Shown piece by piece: positions 19,081 through 27,589 of a stretch of DNA of 64,000 nucleotides. Numbering within the stretch: position 1 is the first letter of the stretch; every line of letters starts with the position of its first letter. Both the position numbers and the translations under genes were made by a program. The notes beneath the pieces were generated by a model, which did no database searches, was not told where the DNA came from, and saw only the letters and a list, made by a program, of their open reading frames with translations. The stretch covers positions 292,380 to 356,379 of the forward strand of contig NZ_CANMDB010000004.1 in the NCBI RefSeq assembly GCF_947496515.1. Direction: 5' to 3'. This stretch comes from an uncultured Roseobacter sp. Its GTDB lineage: Bacteria; Pseudomonadota; Alphaproteobacteria; Rhodobacterales; Rhodobacteraceae.

Positions 19081-20438
19081 CCGACGCCACTTCCTCCCCC
19101 ATGCCCGCCATCACGCCGGTGTCTGGCAAAGGCTCGCTGATGGCGCAGGACGCGCGCACCCGCAAGCGCAACGCGGCGGAGGCACGCTTCAAGGCCTACG
19201 GGATGATCGCCATCGGCATCGGTATGCTGATGCTGCTCATTCTGGTGTTCAACATCATAACCCGCGGGGTGGGTGCTTTTCAGCAGACATTCGTGACGCT
19301 GGAGGTCGAGCTGCTGGAGGAGAAACTGGACAAGAACGGCAACCGCGATCCTGCCGATCTGGCCAAGGTCTCCACCTTTGGCTACGCGCCGCTGTTGCGG
19401 GACGCGTTCGAGGCGAAGGTTGCGGAGCTTGGGGTCGAGACCGACCTTGATGGCAAGGACATGGCCGATATCCTGTCGGCCGGTGCCCGTGCCCAGATGC
19501 GTGACTTCGTGCTCGCCAATCCTGATCAGATCGGCAACACGGTCAGTTTTGAGTTCCTCGCCTCGGGCCGCGTGGATGGCTATCTCAAGGACCGGGTCAG
19601 CCGGGACAGCATCGCCAACGACAAGAACATCAGCGTCGAACAGCTTGATCTGGTGGACCAGCTGATCGACGGCGGCACGGTTGAAAAGCGCTTTAATCTG
19701 GCCTTTATCACGGGTGCTGACAGCTCGGACGCGCGGCCCGAATCCGCCGGGATGGGCGTGTCGATGCTGGGCTCGCTCTTCATGATGCTGGTGGTGCTCG
19801 TGTTGTCGCTGCCCATCGGGGTGGCAGCCTCGATCTATCTGGAGGAATTCGCGCCCAAGAACTGGATCACTGACATCATCGAGGTGAATATCTCCAACCT
19901 CGCTGCCGTGCCTTCCATCGTTTTCGGGATCCTCGGGCTGGCGGTCTTTATCAACTACATGCACCTGCCGACCTCCGCGCCGCTGGTGGGCGGGCTGGTG
20001 CTGACGTTGATGACGCTGCCGACGATCATCATCTCCACCCGCGCCTCGCTCAAGGCGGTGCCACCCTCGATCCGCGATGCCGCCCTTGGGGTTGGTGCCT
20101 CCAAGATGCAGTCGGTCTTTCACCACGTGCTGCCGCTGGCCGCGCCGGGCATCCTGACCGGCACCATCATCGGTCTCGCGCAGGCGCTTGGTGAAACCGC
20201 ACCCCTCCTGCTCATCGGTATGGTCGGCTTCATCGCCTCCAACGCGCCTGACAGCATTGCCAGCGGCCTGCTTGATCCCAACTCTGCCATGCCCGCGCAG
20301 ATCTACGAATGGGCCCGCCGGTCAGACCCGGCATTCTACGAACGCGCCTGGGGTGGTATCATCATCCTTTTGATGTTTCTGATCACGATGAACACCATCG
20401 CCGTGATCCTGCGCCGCCGCTTTGAGCGCCGCTGGTAA
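19077..20438 (+). CDS. pstA: Phosphate ABC transporter permease PstA
   Basis: Second permease of the Pst complex, 453 residues. The N-terminal part (about 1-220) is an extension resembling the DUF3333-type domain of alphaproteobacterial PstA. The C-terminal part holds the permease domain with 'NLAAVPSIVFGILGLAVF' and the cytoplasmic EAA motif 'IRDAALGVGASKMQSVFHHV' split across the loop. It overlaps pstC by 4 bases and is followed by pstB after 12 bases. Confidence 0.93.
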   Translation: MTDATSSPMPAITPVSGKGSLMAQDARTRKRNAAEARFKAYGMIAIGIGMLMLLILVFNIITRGVGAFQQTFVTLEVELLEEKLDKNGNRDPADLAKVSTFGYAPLLRDAFEAKVAELGVETDLDGKDMADILSAGARAQMRDFVLANPDQIGNTVSFEFLASGRVDGYLKDRVSRDSIANDKNISVEQLDLVDQLIDGGTVEKRFNLAFITGADSSDARPESAGMGVSMLGSLFMMLVVLVLSLPIGVAASIYLEEFAPKNWITDIIEVNISNLAAVPSIVFGILGLAVFINYMHLPTSAPLVGGLVLTLMTLPTIIISTRASLKAVPPSIRDAALGVGASKMQSVFHHVLPLAAPGILTGTIIGLAQALGETAPLLLIGMVGFIASNAPDSIASGLLDPNSAMPAQIYEWARRSDPAFYERAWGGIIILLMFLITMNTIAVILRRRFERRW

Positions 20439-20450
20439 GGGAGAGACGCC

Positions 20451-21248
20451 ATGAACGACATGAGAGTACTGGAGAGAGACGTGGACACCGACGCTATCAA
20501 GATCGCCGCGCGTGGCGTCCAGGTTTTCTACGGGGACAACCACGCCATCAAGGATGTGGATGTAGACATTCAGGACAAGACCGTGACCGCCTTTATCGGC
20601 CCGTCGGGATGCGGTAAATCCACTTTCCTGCGCTGTCTCAACCGGATGAACGACACCATCGACATCTGCCGCGTCGAGGGAAACATCCATATCGACGGCG
20701 AGGACATCTATGATCGCCGCGTCGATCCGGTGCAGCTGCGCGCCAAGGTAGGCATGGTGTTTCAGAAACCCAATCCCTTCCCCAAGTCGATCTATGACAA
20801 CGTGGCCTACGGGCCGCGCATCCACGGGCTGGCCAAGAACAAGGCAGCCTTGGATGACATCGTGGAAAGCGCGCTGCGTCGCGCGGCGATCTGGGACGAG
20901 GTCAAGGACCGGCTGAGCGCGCCGGGCACGGGGCTCTCTGGCGGGCAACAGCAGCGCCTGTGCATCGCACGGGCGGTCGCCACGGAGCCAGAAGTATTGT
21001 TGATGGACGAGCCCTGTTCGGCGCTCGACCCCATCGCGACGGCGCAGGTCGAAGAGCTGATCGACGAGCTGCGGCAGAATTATTCGGTGGTGATCGTCAC
21101 CCACTCCATGCAGCAGGCCGCGCGGGTCAGTCAAAAGACCGCGTTCTTCCACCTCGGCAACCTCGTGGAATACGGCGAGACCGGCACGATTTTCACCAAC
21201 CCCGAAGACAGCCGCACCGAAAGCTACATTACAGGTCGGATTGGATAA
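20451..21248 (+). CDS. pstB: Phosphate ABC transporter ATP-binding protein PstB
   Basis: Cytoplasmic ATPase of the phosphate importer, 265 residues, normal length. Walker A 'GPSGCGKST', the PstB-specific 'LRCLNRMND' and '[18 protein letters not shown]' (consecutive motifs), signature 'LSGGQQQRL', Walker B '[12 protein letters not shown]' and 'VTHSMQQA' are all present. Ends 4 bases before phoU. Confidence 0.97.
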   Translation: MNDMRVLERDVDTDAIKIAARGVQVFYGDNHAIKDVDVDIQDKTVTAFIGPSGCGKSTFLRCLNRMNDTIDICRVEGNIHIDGEDIYDRRVDPVQLRAKVGMVFQKPNPFPKSIYDNVAYGPRIHGLAKNKAALDDIVESALRRAAIWDEVKDRLSAPGTGLSGGQQQRLCIARAVATEPEVLLMDEPCSALDPIATAQVEELIDELRQNYSVVIVTHSMQQAARVSQKTAFFHLGNLVEYGETGTIFTNPEDSRTESYITGRIG

Positions 21249-21252
21249 GCAG

Positions 21253-21966
21253 ATGCAGGACCAACACATCGCCTCGGCCTTCGACCGCGATCTCGAAGCG
21301 ATTCAGGCGCAAATCATGAAGATGGGCGGGCTGGTCGAGGCGGCGATCCGTGACAGTGCGCGATCGCTCGACACCCGGGACGAGGAGCTGGCAGAGGCGG
21401 TGCGCCGCGCCGACCGCACCATCGACGGGCTCGAAGAGATGATCAACGAGGAGGCTGCCCGCGTCATCGCTCTGCGTGCGCCCACCGCGCGGGATCTGCG
21501 GCTCATTCTCAGCGTGATCAAGATCAGCGCCAACCTCGAACGGATCGGTGATTACGCCAAGAACATGGCCAAGCGCACCGGCGTGCTGTCTCAGATGGCC
21601 CCCGTCGATGACAGCACCGGTGCCCTGCGCCGCATGGCGATCGAGGTGGAGCGGATGCTGAAAGACGCGCTCGATGCCTATATCCAGCGCGACGCGGAAT
21701 GGGCGCTGGAGGTGATCAACCGCGACCGTGAGGTCGATCAGATGTACAACGCGCTTTTCCGGGAGTTCCTGACCTTCATGATGGAAGATCCACGGAACAT
21801 CACCGCCTGCATGCATCTGCACTTCATCGCCAAGAATGTGGAGCGGATGGGCGATCATGTGACCTCCATCGCTGAACAGGTCGTCTATCTCGTCACCGGC
21901 GAGCACCCCGAAGACGCGCGGCCCAAGGCGGACCGCACATCGTTGGTTGCAGAAGGATCAAAGTGA
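21253..21966 (+). CDS. phoU: Phosphate signalling regulator PhoU
   Basis: Cytoplasmic helical-bundle protein, 237 residues, with two PhoU repeats; the second contains 'CMHLHFIAKNVERMGDHVTSIAE' as consecutive motifs with the conserved acidic metal-binding pattern (E/DxxxD). It restrains PhoR when phosphate is ample, through the Pst complex. I chose the ATG at 21253; a TTG at 21241 would overlap pstB. Its stop overlaps phoB's start (TGATG). Confidence 0.93.
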   Translation: MQDQHIASAFDRDLEAIQAQIMKMGGLVEAAIRDSARSLDTRDEELAEAVRRADRTIDGLEEMINEEAARVIALRAPTARDLRLILSVIKISANLERIGDYAKNMAKRTGVLSQMAPVDDSTGALRRMAIEVERMLKDALDAYIQRDAEWALEVINRDREVDQMYNALFREFLTFMMEDPRNITACMHLHFIAKNVERMGDHVTSIAEQVVYLVTGEHPEDARPKADRTSLVAEGSK

Positions 21967-22655
21967 TGTCAGCCGATCAACCCCGCGTTCTGGTGGTCGA
22001 GGATGAGCCCGCACAGCGCGAGGTTCTGGCCTACAATCTGGAGGCCGAAGGCTTTGCCGTCAGCCGCGCCGAGAACGGTGAAGAGGCGCTGATGCTGGTG
22101 GATGAGACGGCACCGGACGTGATCGTGCTGGACTGGATGATGCCAAACCTGTCGGGCATCGAGGTCTGCCGTCGTCTCAAGATCAAGACCGAGACGCGCG
22201 CGATCCCGATCATCATGCTCTCTGCGCGGTCCGAGGAGGTCGACCGCGTGCGCGGGCTCGAGACAGGCGCCGATGACTACGTGATCAAGCCCTATTCGGT
22301 GATCGAACTGATGGCGCGGGTGCGCAGCCAGTTGCGCCGGGTGCGCCCTGCCGCCTCGGGCGAGCGGCTGGAGTATGAGGATATCGTGCTGGATGCCACC
22401 AGCCACCGGGTCAACCGCGGCGAGAGTGAGCTCAAGCTTGGCCCGACCGAGTTTCGCCTGCTCTCCACTTTCATGGAAAAACCGGGTCGTGTGTTCTCAC
22501 GCGAGCAATTGCTCGACCGGGTCTGGGGGCGCGACATCTACGTCGATACCCGAACGGTGGACGTGCATATCGGACGGCTGCGCAAGGCGCTCACGCAGCA
22601 CGGTGGCTCTGACCCGCTGCGCACGGTGCGCGGCGCGGGCTACGCGCTCGGGTAG
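21966..22655 (+). CDS. phoB: Phosphate regulon response regulator PhoB
   Basis: A 229-residue OmpR/PhoB-family regulator. The N-terminal receiver has the acidic pair 'VEDE', phospho-acceptor Asp in 'VIVLDWMMPNLSG' and Lys in 'YVIKPYS'. The C-terminal winged helix shows 'LGPTEFRLLSTFMEKPGRVFSREQLLD' (as adjacent motifs) and 'DVHIGRLRKAL'. Phosphorylated by PhoR, it should bind the Pho box upstream of pstS. The ATG at 21966 overlaps the phoU stop. A GTG three bases upstream is also in frame. Confidence 0.94.
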   Translation: MSADQPRVLVVEDEPAQREVLAYNLEAEGFAVSRAENGEEALMLVDETAPDVIVLDWMMPNLSGIEVCRRLKIKTETRAIPIIMLSARSEEVDRVRGLETGADDYVIKPYSVIELMARVRSQLRRVRPAASGERLEYEDIVLDATSHRVNRGESELKLGPTEFRLLSTFMEKPGRVFSREQLLDRVWGRDIYVDTRTVDVHIGRLRKALTQHGGSDPLRTVRGAGYALG

Positions 22656-22676
22656 ACGCCAAATCAAGTTTGGCGT
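22656..22676 (+). terminator. Hairpin immediately after phoB
   Basis: ACGCCAAA and TTTGGCGT form a perfect 8-bp stem with a 5-base loop starting at the base after the phoB stop. A second perfect GC palindrome (CGCGGGCAGCG and CGCTGCCCGCG) lies at 22751-22772, before the convergent BKACE gene ends. Neither has a long T-run, so termination or mRNA end-protection is inferred from position. Confidence 0.6.
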
Positions 22677-22781
22677 GCCAAGCGCCGCTCGGGAACCTGC
22701 GGCGAAGACTGACCTGCCGGAGCCGCGGTGCGCCAGACAAAGCATCATGTCGCGGGCAGCGCGCTGCCCGCGTCCGCCGGA

Positions 22782-23618
22782 TCACGGTGCGACAGGGCGC
22801 AGTCCGAGGATTTTGCGCGCCTGCGCAGTCGTCGCCACGGGGCGATCGTATTTTGCGCATAGATCCACCGCCCGCTTGATCAGCGCCGCGTTGGAGGGCG
22901 CCAGTGTCTGGCGGTCCAGCCGCACGTTGTCCTCCAGCCCCGCGCGCGTGTGGCCACCGGCGGCAATGGCCCATTCGTTGACCTTCACCTGCGCCGCCCC
23001 GATGCCCGCCGCACACCACTGCGCCCTGGGCGCCCGGGTCCGCATCGTCTCCACGTAGAAATCAAAGACACGCCTGTCGGCGGGCATGGCGTTTTTCACG
23101 CCCATCACGAACTGCACGTATAGCCTGCCGGGGATCATGCCGGTCTCCTGCAACCGGATCGCCTGCAGGATATGTGACAGATCAAACGCCTCGACTTCCG
23201 GCGTGATCTCGTAGCGCCGCATCTCGCCCGCCAGCCACTCGACAAGGTCAGGCGGGTTTTCGTAGACCCGCGTGGGAAAGTTGTTCGAGCCTACGGACAG
23301 TGACGCCATATCGGGCCGCAAGGACAGCATTCCCCCACGCGCCCGGCCAGCCCCCGACCGTCCGCCAGTGGAGACCTGAAAGATCATCCCGGGGCAGTGT
23401 TTCCCCACCCCCTCTTTCAACGCGGCAAAGCGCTCGGGGTCCGAGGAGGGGGTCTGGTCGTCGTTGCGCACATGGGCGTGGCAGATGGCAGCCCCGGCCT
23501 CAAAGGCTTCCTGGGTGCTTTCGATCTGCTCGCTCACCGTGATGGGGACTGCGAGGTTGTCTGCCTTTGTGGGCACACTGCCGGTGATGGCAACGCAGAG
23601 GATGCAGGGCTCAGACAT
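22782..23618 (-). CDS. BKACE family beta-keto acid cleavage enzyme (DUF849)
   Basis: A 278-residue TIM-barrel enzyme of the beta-keto acid cleavage family, which condenses a beta-keto acid with acetyl-CoA to give a CoA ester and acetoacetate, using zinc. The zinc motif His-Ala-His is seen in 'AICHAHVRND', with the catalytic-region 'EVEAFDLSHI'. Start at 23618 (MSEPCILCVAITG). It is the last gene of the pca operon (8-base overlap with pcaG). That context suggests beta-ketoadipate as the substrate, which would replace the PcaIJ/PcaF steps. The family is secure; the substrate is inferred. Confidence 0.85.
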   Translation of the reverse strand: MSEPCILCVAITGSVPTKADNLAVPITVSEQIESTQEAFEAGAAICHAHVRNDDQTPSSDPERFAALKEGVGKHCPGMIFQVSTGGRSGAGRARGGMLSLRPDMASLSVGSNNFPTRVYENPPDLVEWLAGEMRRYEITPEVEAFDLSHILQAIRLQETGMIPGRLYVQFVMGVKNAMPADRRVFDFYVETMRTRAPRAQWCAAGIGAAQVKVNEWAIAAGGHTRAGLEDNVRLDRQTLAPSNAALIKRAVDLCAKYDRPVATTAQARKILGLRPVAP

Positions 23619-24192
23619 CGAAGAAAACCGTCTCATCGGGTCCTTGCAAGTGAATATCGAAATGATAGCTGCCCAGTCCGTCAGCCCATGCGATCAGCGT
23701 GCGGACCCGATCTGCCGGGCTGACCTGCGCCAGTGCGGGATCGGACGTGTGCACCCGCGCGTCCTCCGGAAAATACATGCGCGTATGGAGGCCGGTGTTG
23801 ATGCCGCGTGCCACAATCCAGAGCGTGATATGGGGCGCCATCACCGTATCCTGGCCGATCCGCACCGTACCCGGGCGAATGGTTTTGAGCCGCCAGATGC
23901 CGGTTTCCACATCCGTGGCCTTTCGTGCCCACCCGGTGAACCCGGGCGATCCGTAGCGGCCCGACGCATCCGCCTGCCACAGCTCGATCATCGCGTCGCG
24001 CAGGGGTGCGCCCGCGCCGTCGAAGATCTTGCCGCTGATCTCAATCCGTGGGCCGGGTATGGCGTCGGTCAGCATCTGCGCGCCGAGGTCTTGCGGGAAT
24101 ACGCCAGCGATCCCGGCAGCATTCGGCATGCAGCCGATATGCAGGTAGGGTCCTGCGGTCTGGGATGCGGTCTCGGGTAACGGTTTGCTCAC
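23611..24192 (-). CDS. pcaG: Protocatechuate 3,4-dioxygenase alpha subunit
   Basis: A 193-residue cytoplasmic subunit of the non-haem iron intradiol dioxygenase that opens protocatechuate to 3-carboxy-cis,cis-muconate. Family features are 'SQTAGPYLHIG', 'DAMIELWQADASGRYGSP' and 'MAPHITLWIVARG'. The alpha subunit lacks the full set of iron ligands, as expected. Overlaps pcaH by 4 bases. Confidence 0.95.
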   Translation of the reverse strand: MSKPLPETASQTAGPYLHIGCMPNAAGIAGVFPQDLGAQMLTDAIPGPRIEISGKIFDGAGAPLRDAMIELWQADASGRYGSPGFTGWARKATDVETGIWRLKTIRPGTVRIGQDTVMAPHITLWIVARGINTGLHTRMYFPEDARVHTSDPALAQVSPADRVRTLIAWADGLGSYHFDIHLQGPDETVFFDV

Positions 24193-24920
24193 ATCCCCTC
24201 CGGCCGGTTCTCGAAATAGCTGGCCCGCCGTCCCCGCAGCACGATGTCAAAGCGGTAGGCGAGCGCGTCCCCGGGCAAGCTCGCCTCCATGTCGAGCGGG
24301 GCGATCAGACCCGCGATCGCCGTTGGATCGGGGATCGCCGCCACGATGGGGCAGCGCTGGATGAGCGGATCGCCTTCGAAATACATCTGAGTGATCAGCC
24401 GTTGCGCAAAGCTCGTTCCGAAGACGGAAAAGTGGATATGCGCGGGTCTCCAGGCGTTCTCATCGTTGGGCCAGGGGTAGGGTGCCGGCTGGACCGTGCG
24501 CAGGCGGTAGCGGCCGTGTGCGTCGGTGATGACCCGTCCGCAGCCGCCGAAGTTCGGATCAAGCGGGGCAAGGTAGCCTTCGGCGCGGTGACGGTAGCGG
24601 CCGCCTGCATTGGCTTGCCATACCTCGATGAGCGCGCCTGGCAATCCGCGACCGTTCTGATCCCTCAACTGACCGTGCACGATGATCTGCGGGCCGACAG
24701 CACGTTGTCCCGCGGCGGCGAAGTTTCGGGTCAGATCGCTGTCGAGCGGACCAAGCAGGTCGTGACCAAAGACCGGTCCGCTCTCTTCGCTTGGCGTGGA
24801 TGGCAGGGTGATACGGGCGTGCTGCGGCGCCCGCAGACGGGTGCTGCGGTAGTCGGGCGTCAGCGCGGGCGGCTGGCGTGTCCAGTCGCGCGGCAGCAGG
24901 GGCCCGGGCGATCCGGTCAC
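24189..24920 (-). CDS. pcaH: Protocatechuate 3,4-dioxygenase beta subunit
   Basis: A 243-residue catalytic subunit. Iron ligands are in place: Tyr in 'AGGRYRHRAE', Tyr in 'PAPYPWPND', and His residues in 'WRPAHIHFSVFG'. Also typical are 'GQIIVHGQLRD'-like strand sequences ('GPQIIVHGQLRDQNG') and 'GALIEVWQANAGGRY'. It pairs with PcaG and overlaps both pcaG and pcaC by 4 bases, indicating one transcript. Confidence 0.95.
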   Translation of the reverse strand: MTGSPGPLLPRDWTRQPPALTPDYRSTRLRAPQHARITLPSTPSEESGPVFGHDLLGPLDSDLTRNFAAAGQRAVGPQIIVHGQLRDQNGRGLPGALIEVWQANAGGRYRHRAEGYLAPLDPNFGGCGRVITDAHGRYRLRTVQPAPYPWPNDENAWRPAHIHFSVFGTSFAQRLITQMYFEGDPLIQRCPIVAAIPDPTAIAGLIAPLDMEASLPGDALAYRFDIVLRGRRASYFENRPEGM

Positions 24921-25297
24921 GGGTCGCGGTCCATCTCGGCAAAGGTTTCCTTGGCCAGCCTCAGCGCGGTGTTGGCGCGCGGCACACCGGCATAAATGGC
25001 CACATGTTGAAAGGTTTCGATCACATCGCGCTGGCTCGCCCCGGTGTTGAGCGTGGCGCGGATGTGCATGGGAATTTCGTCGAAGTTGCCCAAGGCAGCC
25101 AGCAGTGCCAGCGTCAGCATGGAGCGCTCGCGCAGGCTGATGGCATCCGAGGACCAGACCGTGCCCCAGGCCGCTTCGGTGATCAGCTGTTGAAAATCGG
25201 CATCAAGTTCGGTTTGCGCCGCTGCCGCCCGGTTCACATGCGCATCGCCCAGAACTTCTCTGCGCCGCCTGGTTCCCGCGGTGTAGCGATCCGTCAT
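24917..25297 (-). CDS. pcaC: 4-carboxymuconolactone decarboxylase
   Basis: A 126-residue AhpD-like fold protein that decarboxylates 4-carboxymuconolactone to the beta-ketoadipate enol-lactone. 'WGTVWSSDAISLRERSMLTLA' (seen as two motifs), 'LALLAALGNFDEIPMHIRATLNTGAS' pieces and 'FQHVAIYAGVPRANTALRLA' parts are family-typical. Start at 25297 (MTDRYTAG); an upstream Met at 25327 is less likely. First gene of the pcaC-H-G-BKACE operon. No pcaQ, pcaD or pcaB is found in this window. Confidence 0.93.
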   Translation of the reverse strand: MTDRYTAGTRRRREVLGDAHVNRAAAAQTELDADFQQLITEAAWGTVWSSDAISLRERSMLTLALLAALGNFDEIPMHIRATLNTGASQRDVIETFQHVAIYAGVPRANTALRLAKETFAEMDRDP

Positions 25298-25375
25298 GAT
25301 GTGCCCTCCCTGCCGCAGCATCACCATAGGTCACGGAAAGGGCGCGCGAAAGTCGTTGGTGCGCGCAAGGCGGAG

Positions 25376-27589
25376 CTATTCCGCTGCACTCAGGTGCTGG
25401 CCACGACCCGACAGATGCGCCCAGAGCCGGTCCCGGTCCACCGGTTTGGAGATGAGCGGGATGCCAAGATCCTTGCAGCGCTGACGCAGCTCGCGGGTCC
25501 GGTCCGCCGAGAGGATCGCGGCGGGCACCTGACCGTAGATCTCTGTCAACCGATGATAAAGGTCGATCCCGGTCCAGTCGCCGCCCAGTTGGTAGTCGAT
25601 CAGGAAGGCATCGGGCATCAACTGGATCTCGTGCATCAACTCCAGCGCTTCCTCCGCCGATTGCGCGAGGATCACGTCACCGCCCATGTCCTCCACCACA
25701 AGGCTGAGGGCGGCGGCAAAGGCCGGATCGTTCTCCACCAGCATCACCAGAAGGCCGCTCAGGTCGTGCTGCGCCGGGCGGGCCGGGGCGGATTGATTGA
25801 TATCACGGGGCAGGGCGGCGGCGTCGATGGGCACCGCAAGGGTAAAGCAGCTGCCTTTGCCCGGTTCGGACCACAGGCCAAGGTCGTGGCCCAGCCCTTT
25901 GCAGGCCCGCTCGACGATTGCGAGACCAAGCCCAAGGCCACCGTCCGATGCTTGCGGCGCGAGGCGGCTGAACTCCTGAAAAATCTGCTTTTGATCCTGT
26001 TGTGCGATGCCGCAGCCCGTATCCCACACCTCGATACGTGCGGTCCCGCCGCTGCGCCGCACTCCCAGCAGCACGCGCCCGGCATCGGTATAGCGCAGCG
26101 CGTTTGACAGCAGGTTCTGCAGAATGCGCCGCAGATAGGCCGGGTCACTGCGCACGCTGAGGGTGCTGTCGAGGATGTGCAGCTCAACGCCTTTTGCCGC
26201 GGCACTCGCCGCCAACTCATCGCGCAAGGGGGCGACGATGTCCGACAGACGCACTGCCTGAACGTTGAAGATCGCCTTGCCCGCATCAAGGCGCGAGATG
26301 TCCAGCAGCGCTTCGATGATCTGCTGCGCGCCCATCAGCGCCTTTTCGGTCTTGCCGATGACCGCCTGTGCTTCGCCGGGTATCACCTTGTCGCTGAGCG
26401 AGGAGACAAAGAGCTTTGCCGCCGACAGCGGTTGCAGCAGATCGTGGCTGGCGGCCGCAACGAACCGGGATTTGGACGCATTGGCCCGCTCCGCTTCGGC
26501 AAGCGCGAGGCCCAGCTCATGGGTGCGATCGCGCACGCGGCGTTCGAGCTTTTCGTTCATTTCAAAGAGCGCGCGGGCGGCTTCACGCTCGGCGGTCACA
26601 TCGGTAAAGCTGATGACGAACCCATGATCCGGCATCTCCTGCGCAAAGACGCTGTAGGTGCGGCCATCCTCGCGGCAGATCTCAAAGGCGATGGGGGAGC
26701 GGCCGGAGCTGCGGTTGGCCCAGTTGCGCAGGCTTTCTGCATCGTAGCCGTCATTGAAGACCAGCTGGTCGCGCAGCCGGTCGATCAGATCGGCAAAGCG
26801 GATGCCCAGCGTCACGCGCGGTTTGGGTAGCGCCAGCAGACCGTCCATCTTGCTGTTCCAGCCCACCAGCGTGCGGTCGCTGTCAAAGATGCACACCCCC
26901 TGATTGAGGTGATCCAGCGTCGCCTGCAGCATCCGCGCCTGTTCGTCGCGCAGCCGCGCGCGTTCCTGTCGTTCCAGCTGGATAATGTCCGAAATGTCGG
27001 TCTGCAGAATGACCGTACCGCCGCCGGAGGTGCGGTGCTCGCTGACCTGAAGCCAGCGATCCTCGGCCAGGCTGACGTTAAAGACCACATGCCGATCAAG
27101 GTGCCGCGCCATGCGCCGCCTGGCCCAGTCGGCGGGCGTCTGATCCTTGGGCAGGGACAGCGTGTCACTTTGCGAGATCAGCGTGACGTAGCGGTCAAAT
27201 GTCAGCCCCGATGCGAGCTGCGGCATCACATCCGGCAGGTCTTTGCAAAACCGGCTGTTAAAGAGCACCAGCGTGTCGTTGGTGTCAAACAGGGCGAACC
27301 CTTCCTCGATGGTCTCAATCGCCTCTGCCAGATCGGAACGCGCGGTCTCCGTCTCCGCCCGCGCCACTTCGAGCCGTGCGTTGGAATCCTGCAACAGATC
27401 CAGCGTGCGCTCCAGATCGCGGGTACGTTCGCGCACCTGGTTCTCCAGCAGGGCGGCGCGTTCGAACTGACGGTAGGCCAGCCCCGCCTGCGCATTCTTC
27501 TGCTCCACCCGGCGCATGAGCGATTGCGTGATCACCAGCAGCTTTTCGTTCTGCCGTTCCAGGCTGTCGTTGGGGTTGATCAGCGACAT
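25376..27589 (-). CDS. Hybrid sensor histidine kinase, NahK/ErcS'-like
   Basis: A 737-residue kinase without membrane segments. Order: N-terminal coiled coil (~10-95), two PAS domains (~95-215 and ~240-360), a second coiled coil, HisKA with 'VAAASHDLLQPL' (His), HATPase with 'NLLSNALRYTD', 'DTGCGIAQQD' and 'GGLGLGLAIV', then a C-terminal receiver with Asp in 'AFLIDYQLGG'. This layout and the adjacent FIST gene match NahK (ErcS', PA1976) of Pseudomonas, which responds to the NO sensor NosP. Start 27589 (MSLINPND) overlaps the FIST gene by 10 bases. It likely relays phosphate toward the LuxR regulator next door; this is inferred. Confidence 0.85.
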   Translation of the reverse strand: MSLINPNDSLERQNEKLLVITQSLMRRVEQKNAQAGLAYRQFERAALLENQVRERTRDLERTLDLLQDSNARLEVARAETETARSDLAEAIETIEEGFALFDTNDTLVLFNSRFCKDLPDVMPQLASGLTFDRYVTLISQSDTLSLPKDQTPADWARRRMARHLDRHVVFNVSLAEDRWLQVSEHRTSGGGTVILQTDISDIIQLERQERARLRDEQARMLQATLDHLNQGVCIFDSDRTLVGWNSKMDGLLALPKPRVTLGIRFADLIDRLRDQLVFNDGYDAESLRNWANRSSGRSPIAFEICREDGRTYSVFAQEMPDHGFVISFTDVTAEREAARALFEMNEKLERRVRDRTHELGLALAEAERANASKSRFVAAASHDLLQPLSAAKLFVSSLSDKVIPGEAQAVIGKTEKALMGAQQIIEALLDISRLDAGKAIFNVQAVRLSDIVAPLRDELAASAAAKGVELHILDSTLSVRSDPAYLRRILQNLLSNALRYTDAGRVLLGVRRSGGTARIEVWDTGCGIAQQDQKQIFQEFSRLAPQASDGGLGLGLAIVERACKGLGHDLGLWSEPGKGSCFTLAVPIDAAALPRDINQSAPARPAQHDLSGLLVMLVENDPAFAAALSLVVEDMGGDVILAQSAEEALELMHEIQLMPDAFLIDYQLGGDWTGIDLYHRLTEIYGQVPAAILSADRTRELRQRCKDLGIPLISKPVDRDRLWAHLSGRGQHLSAAE

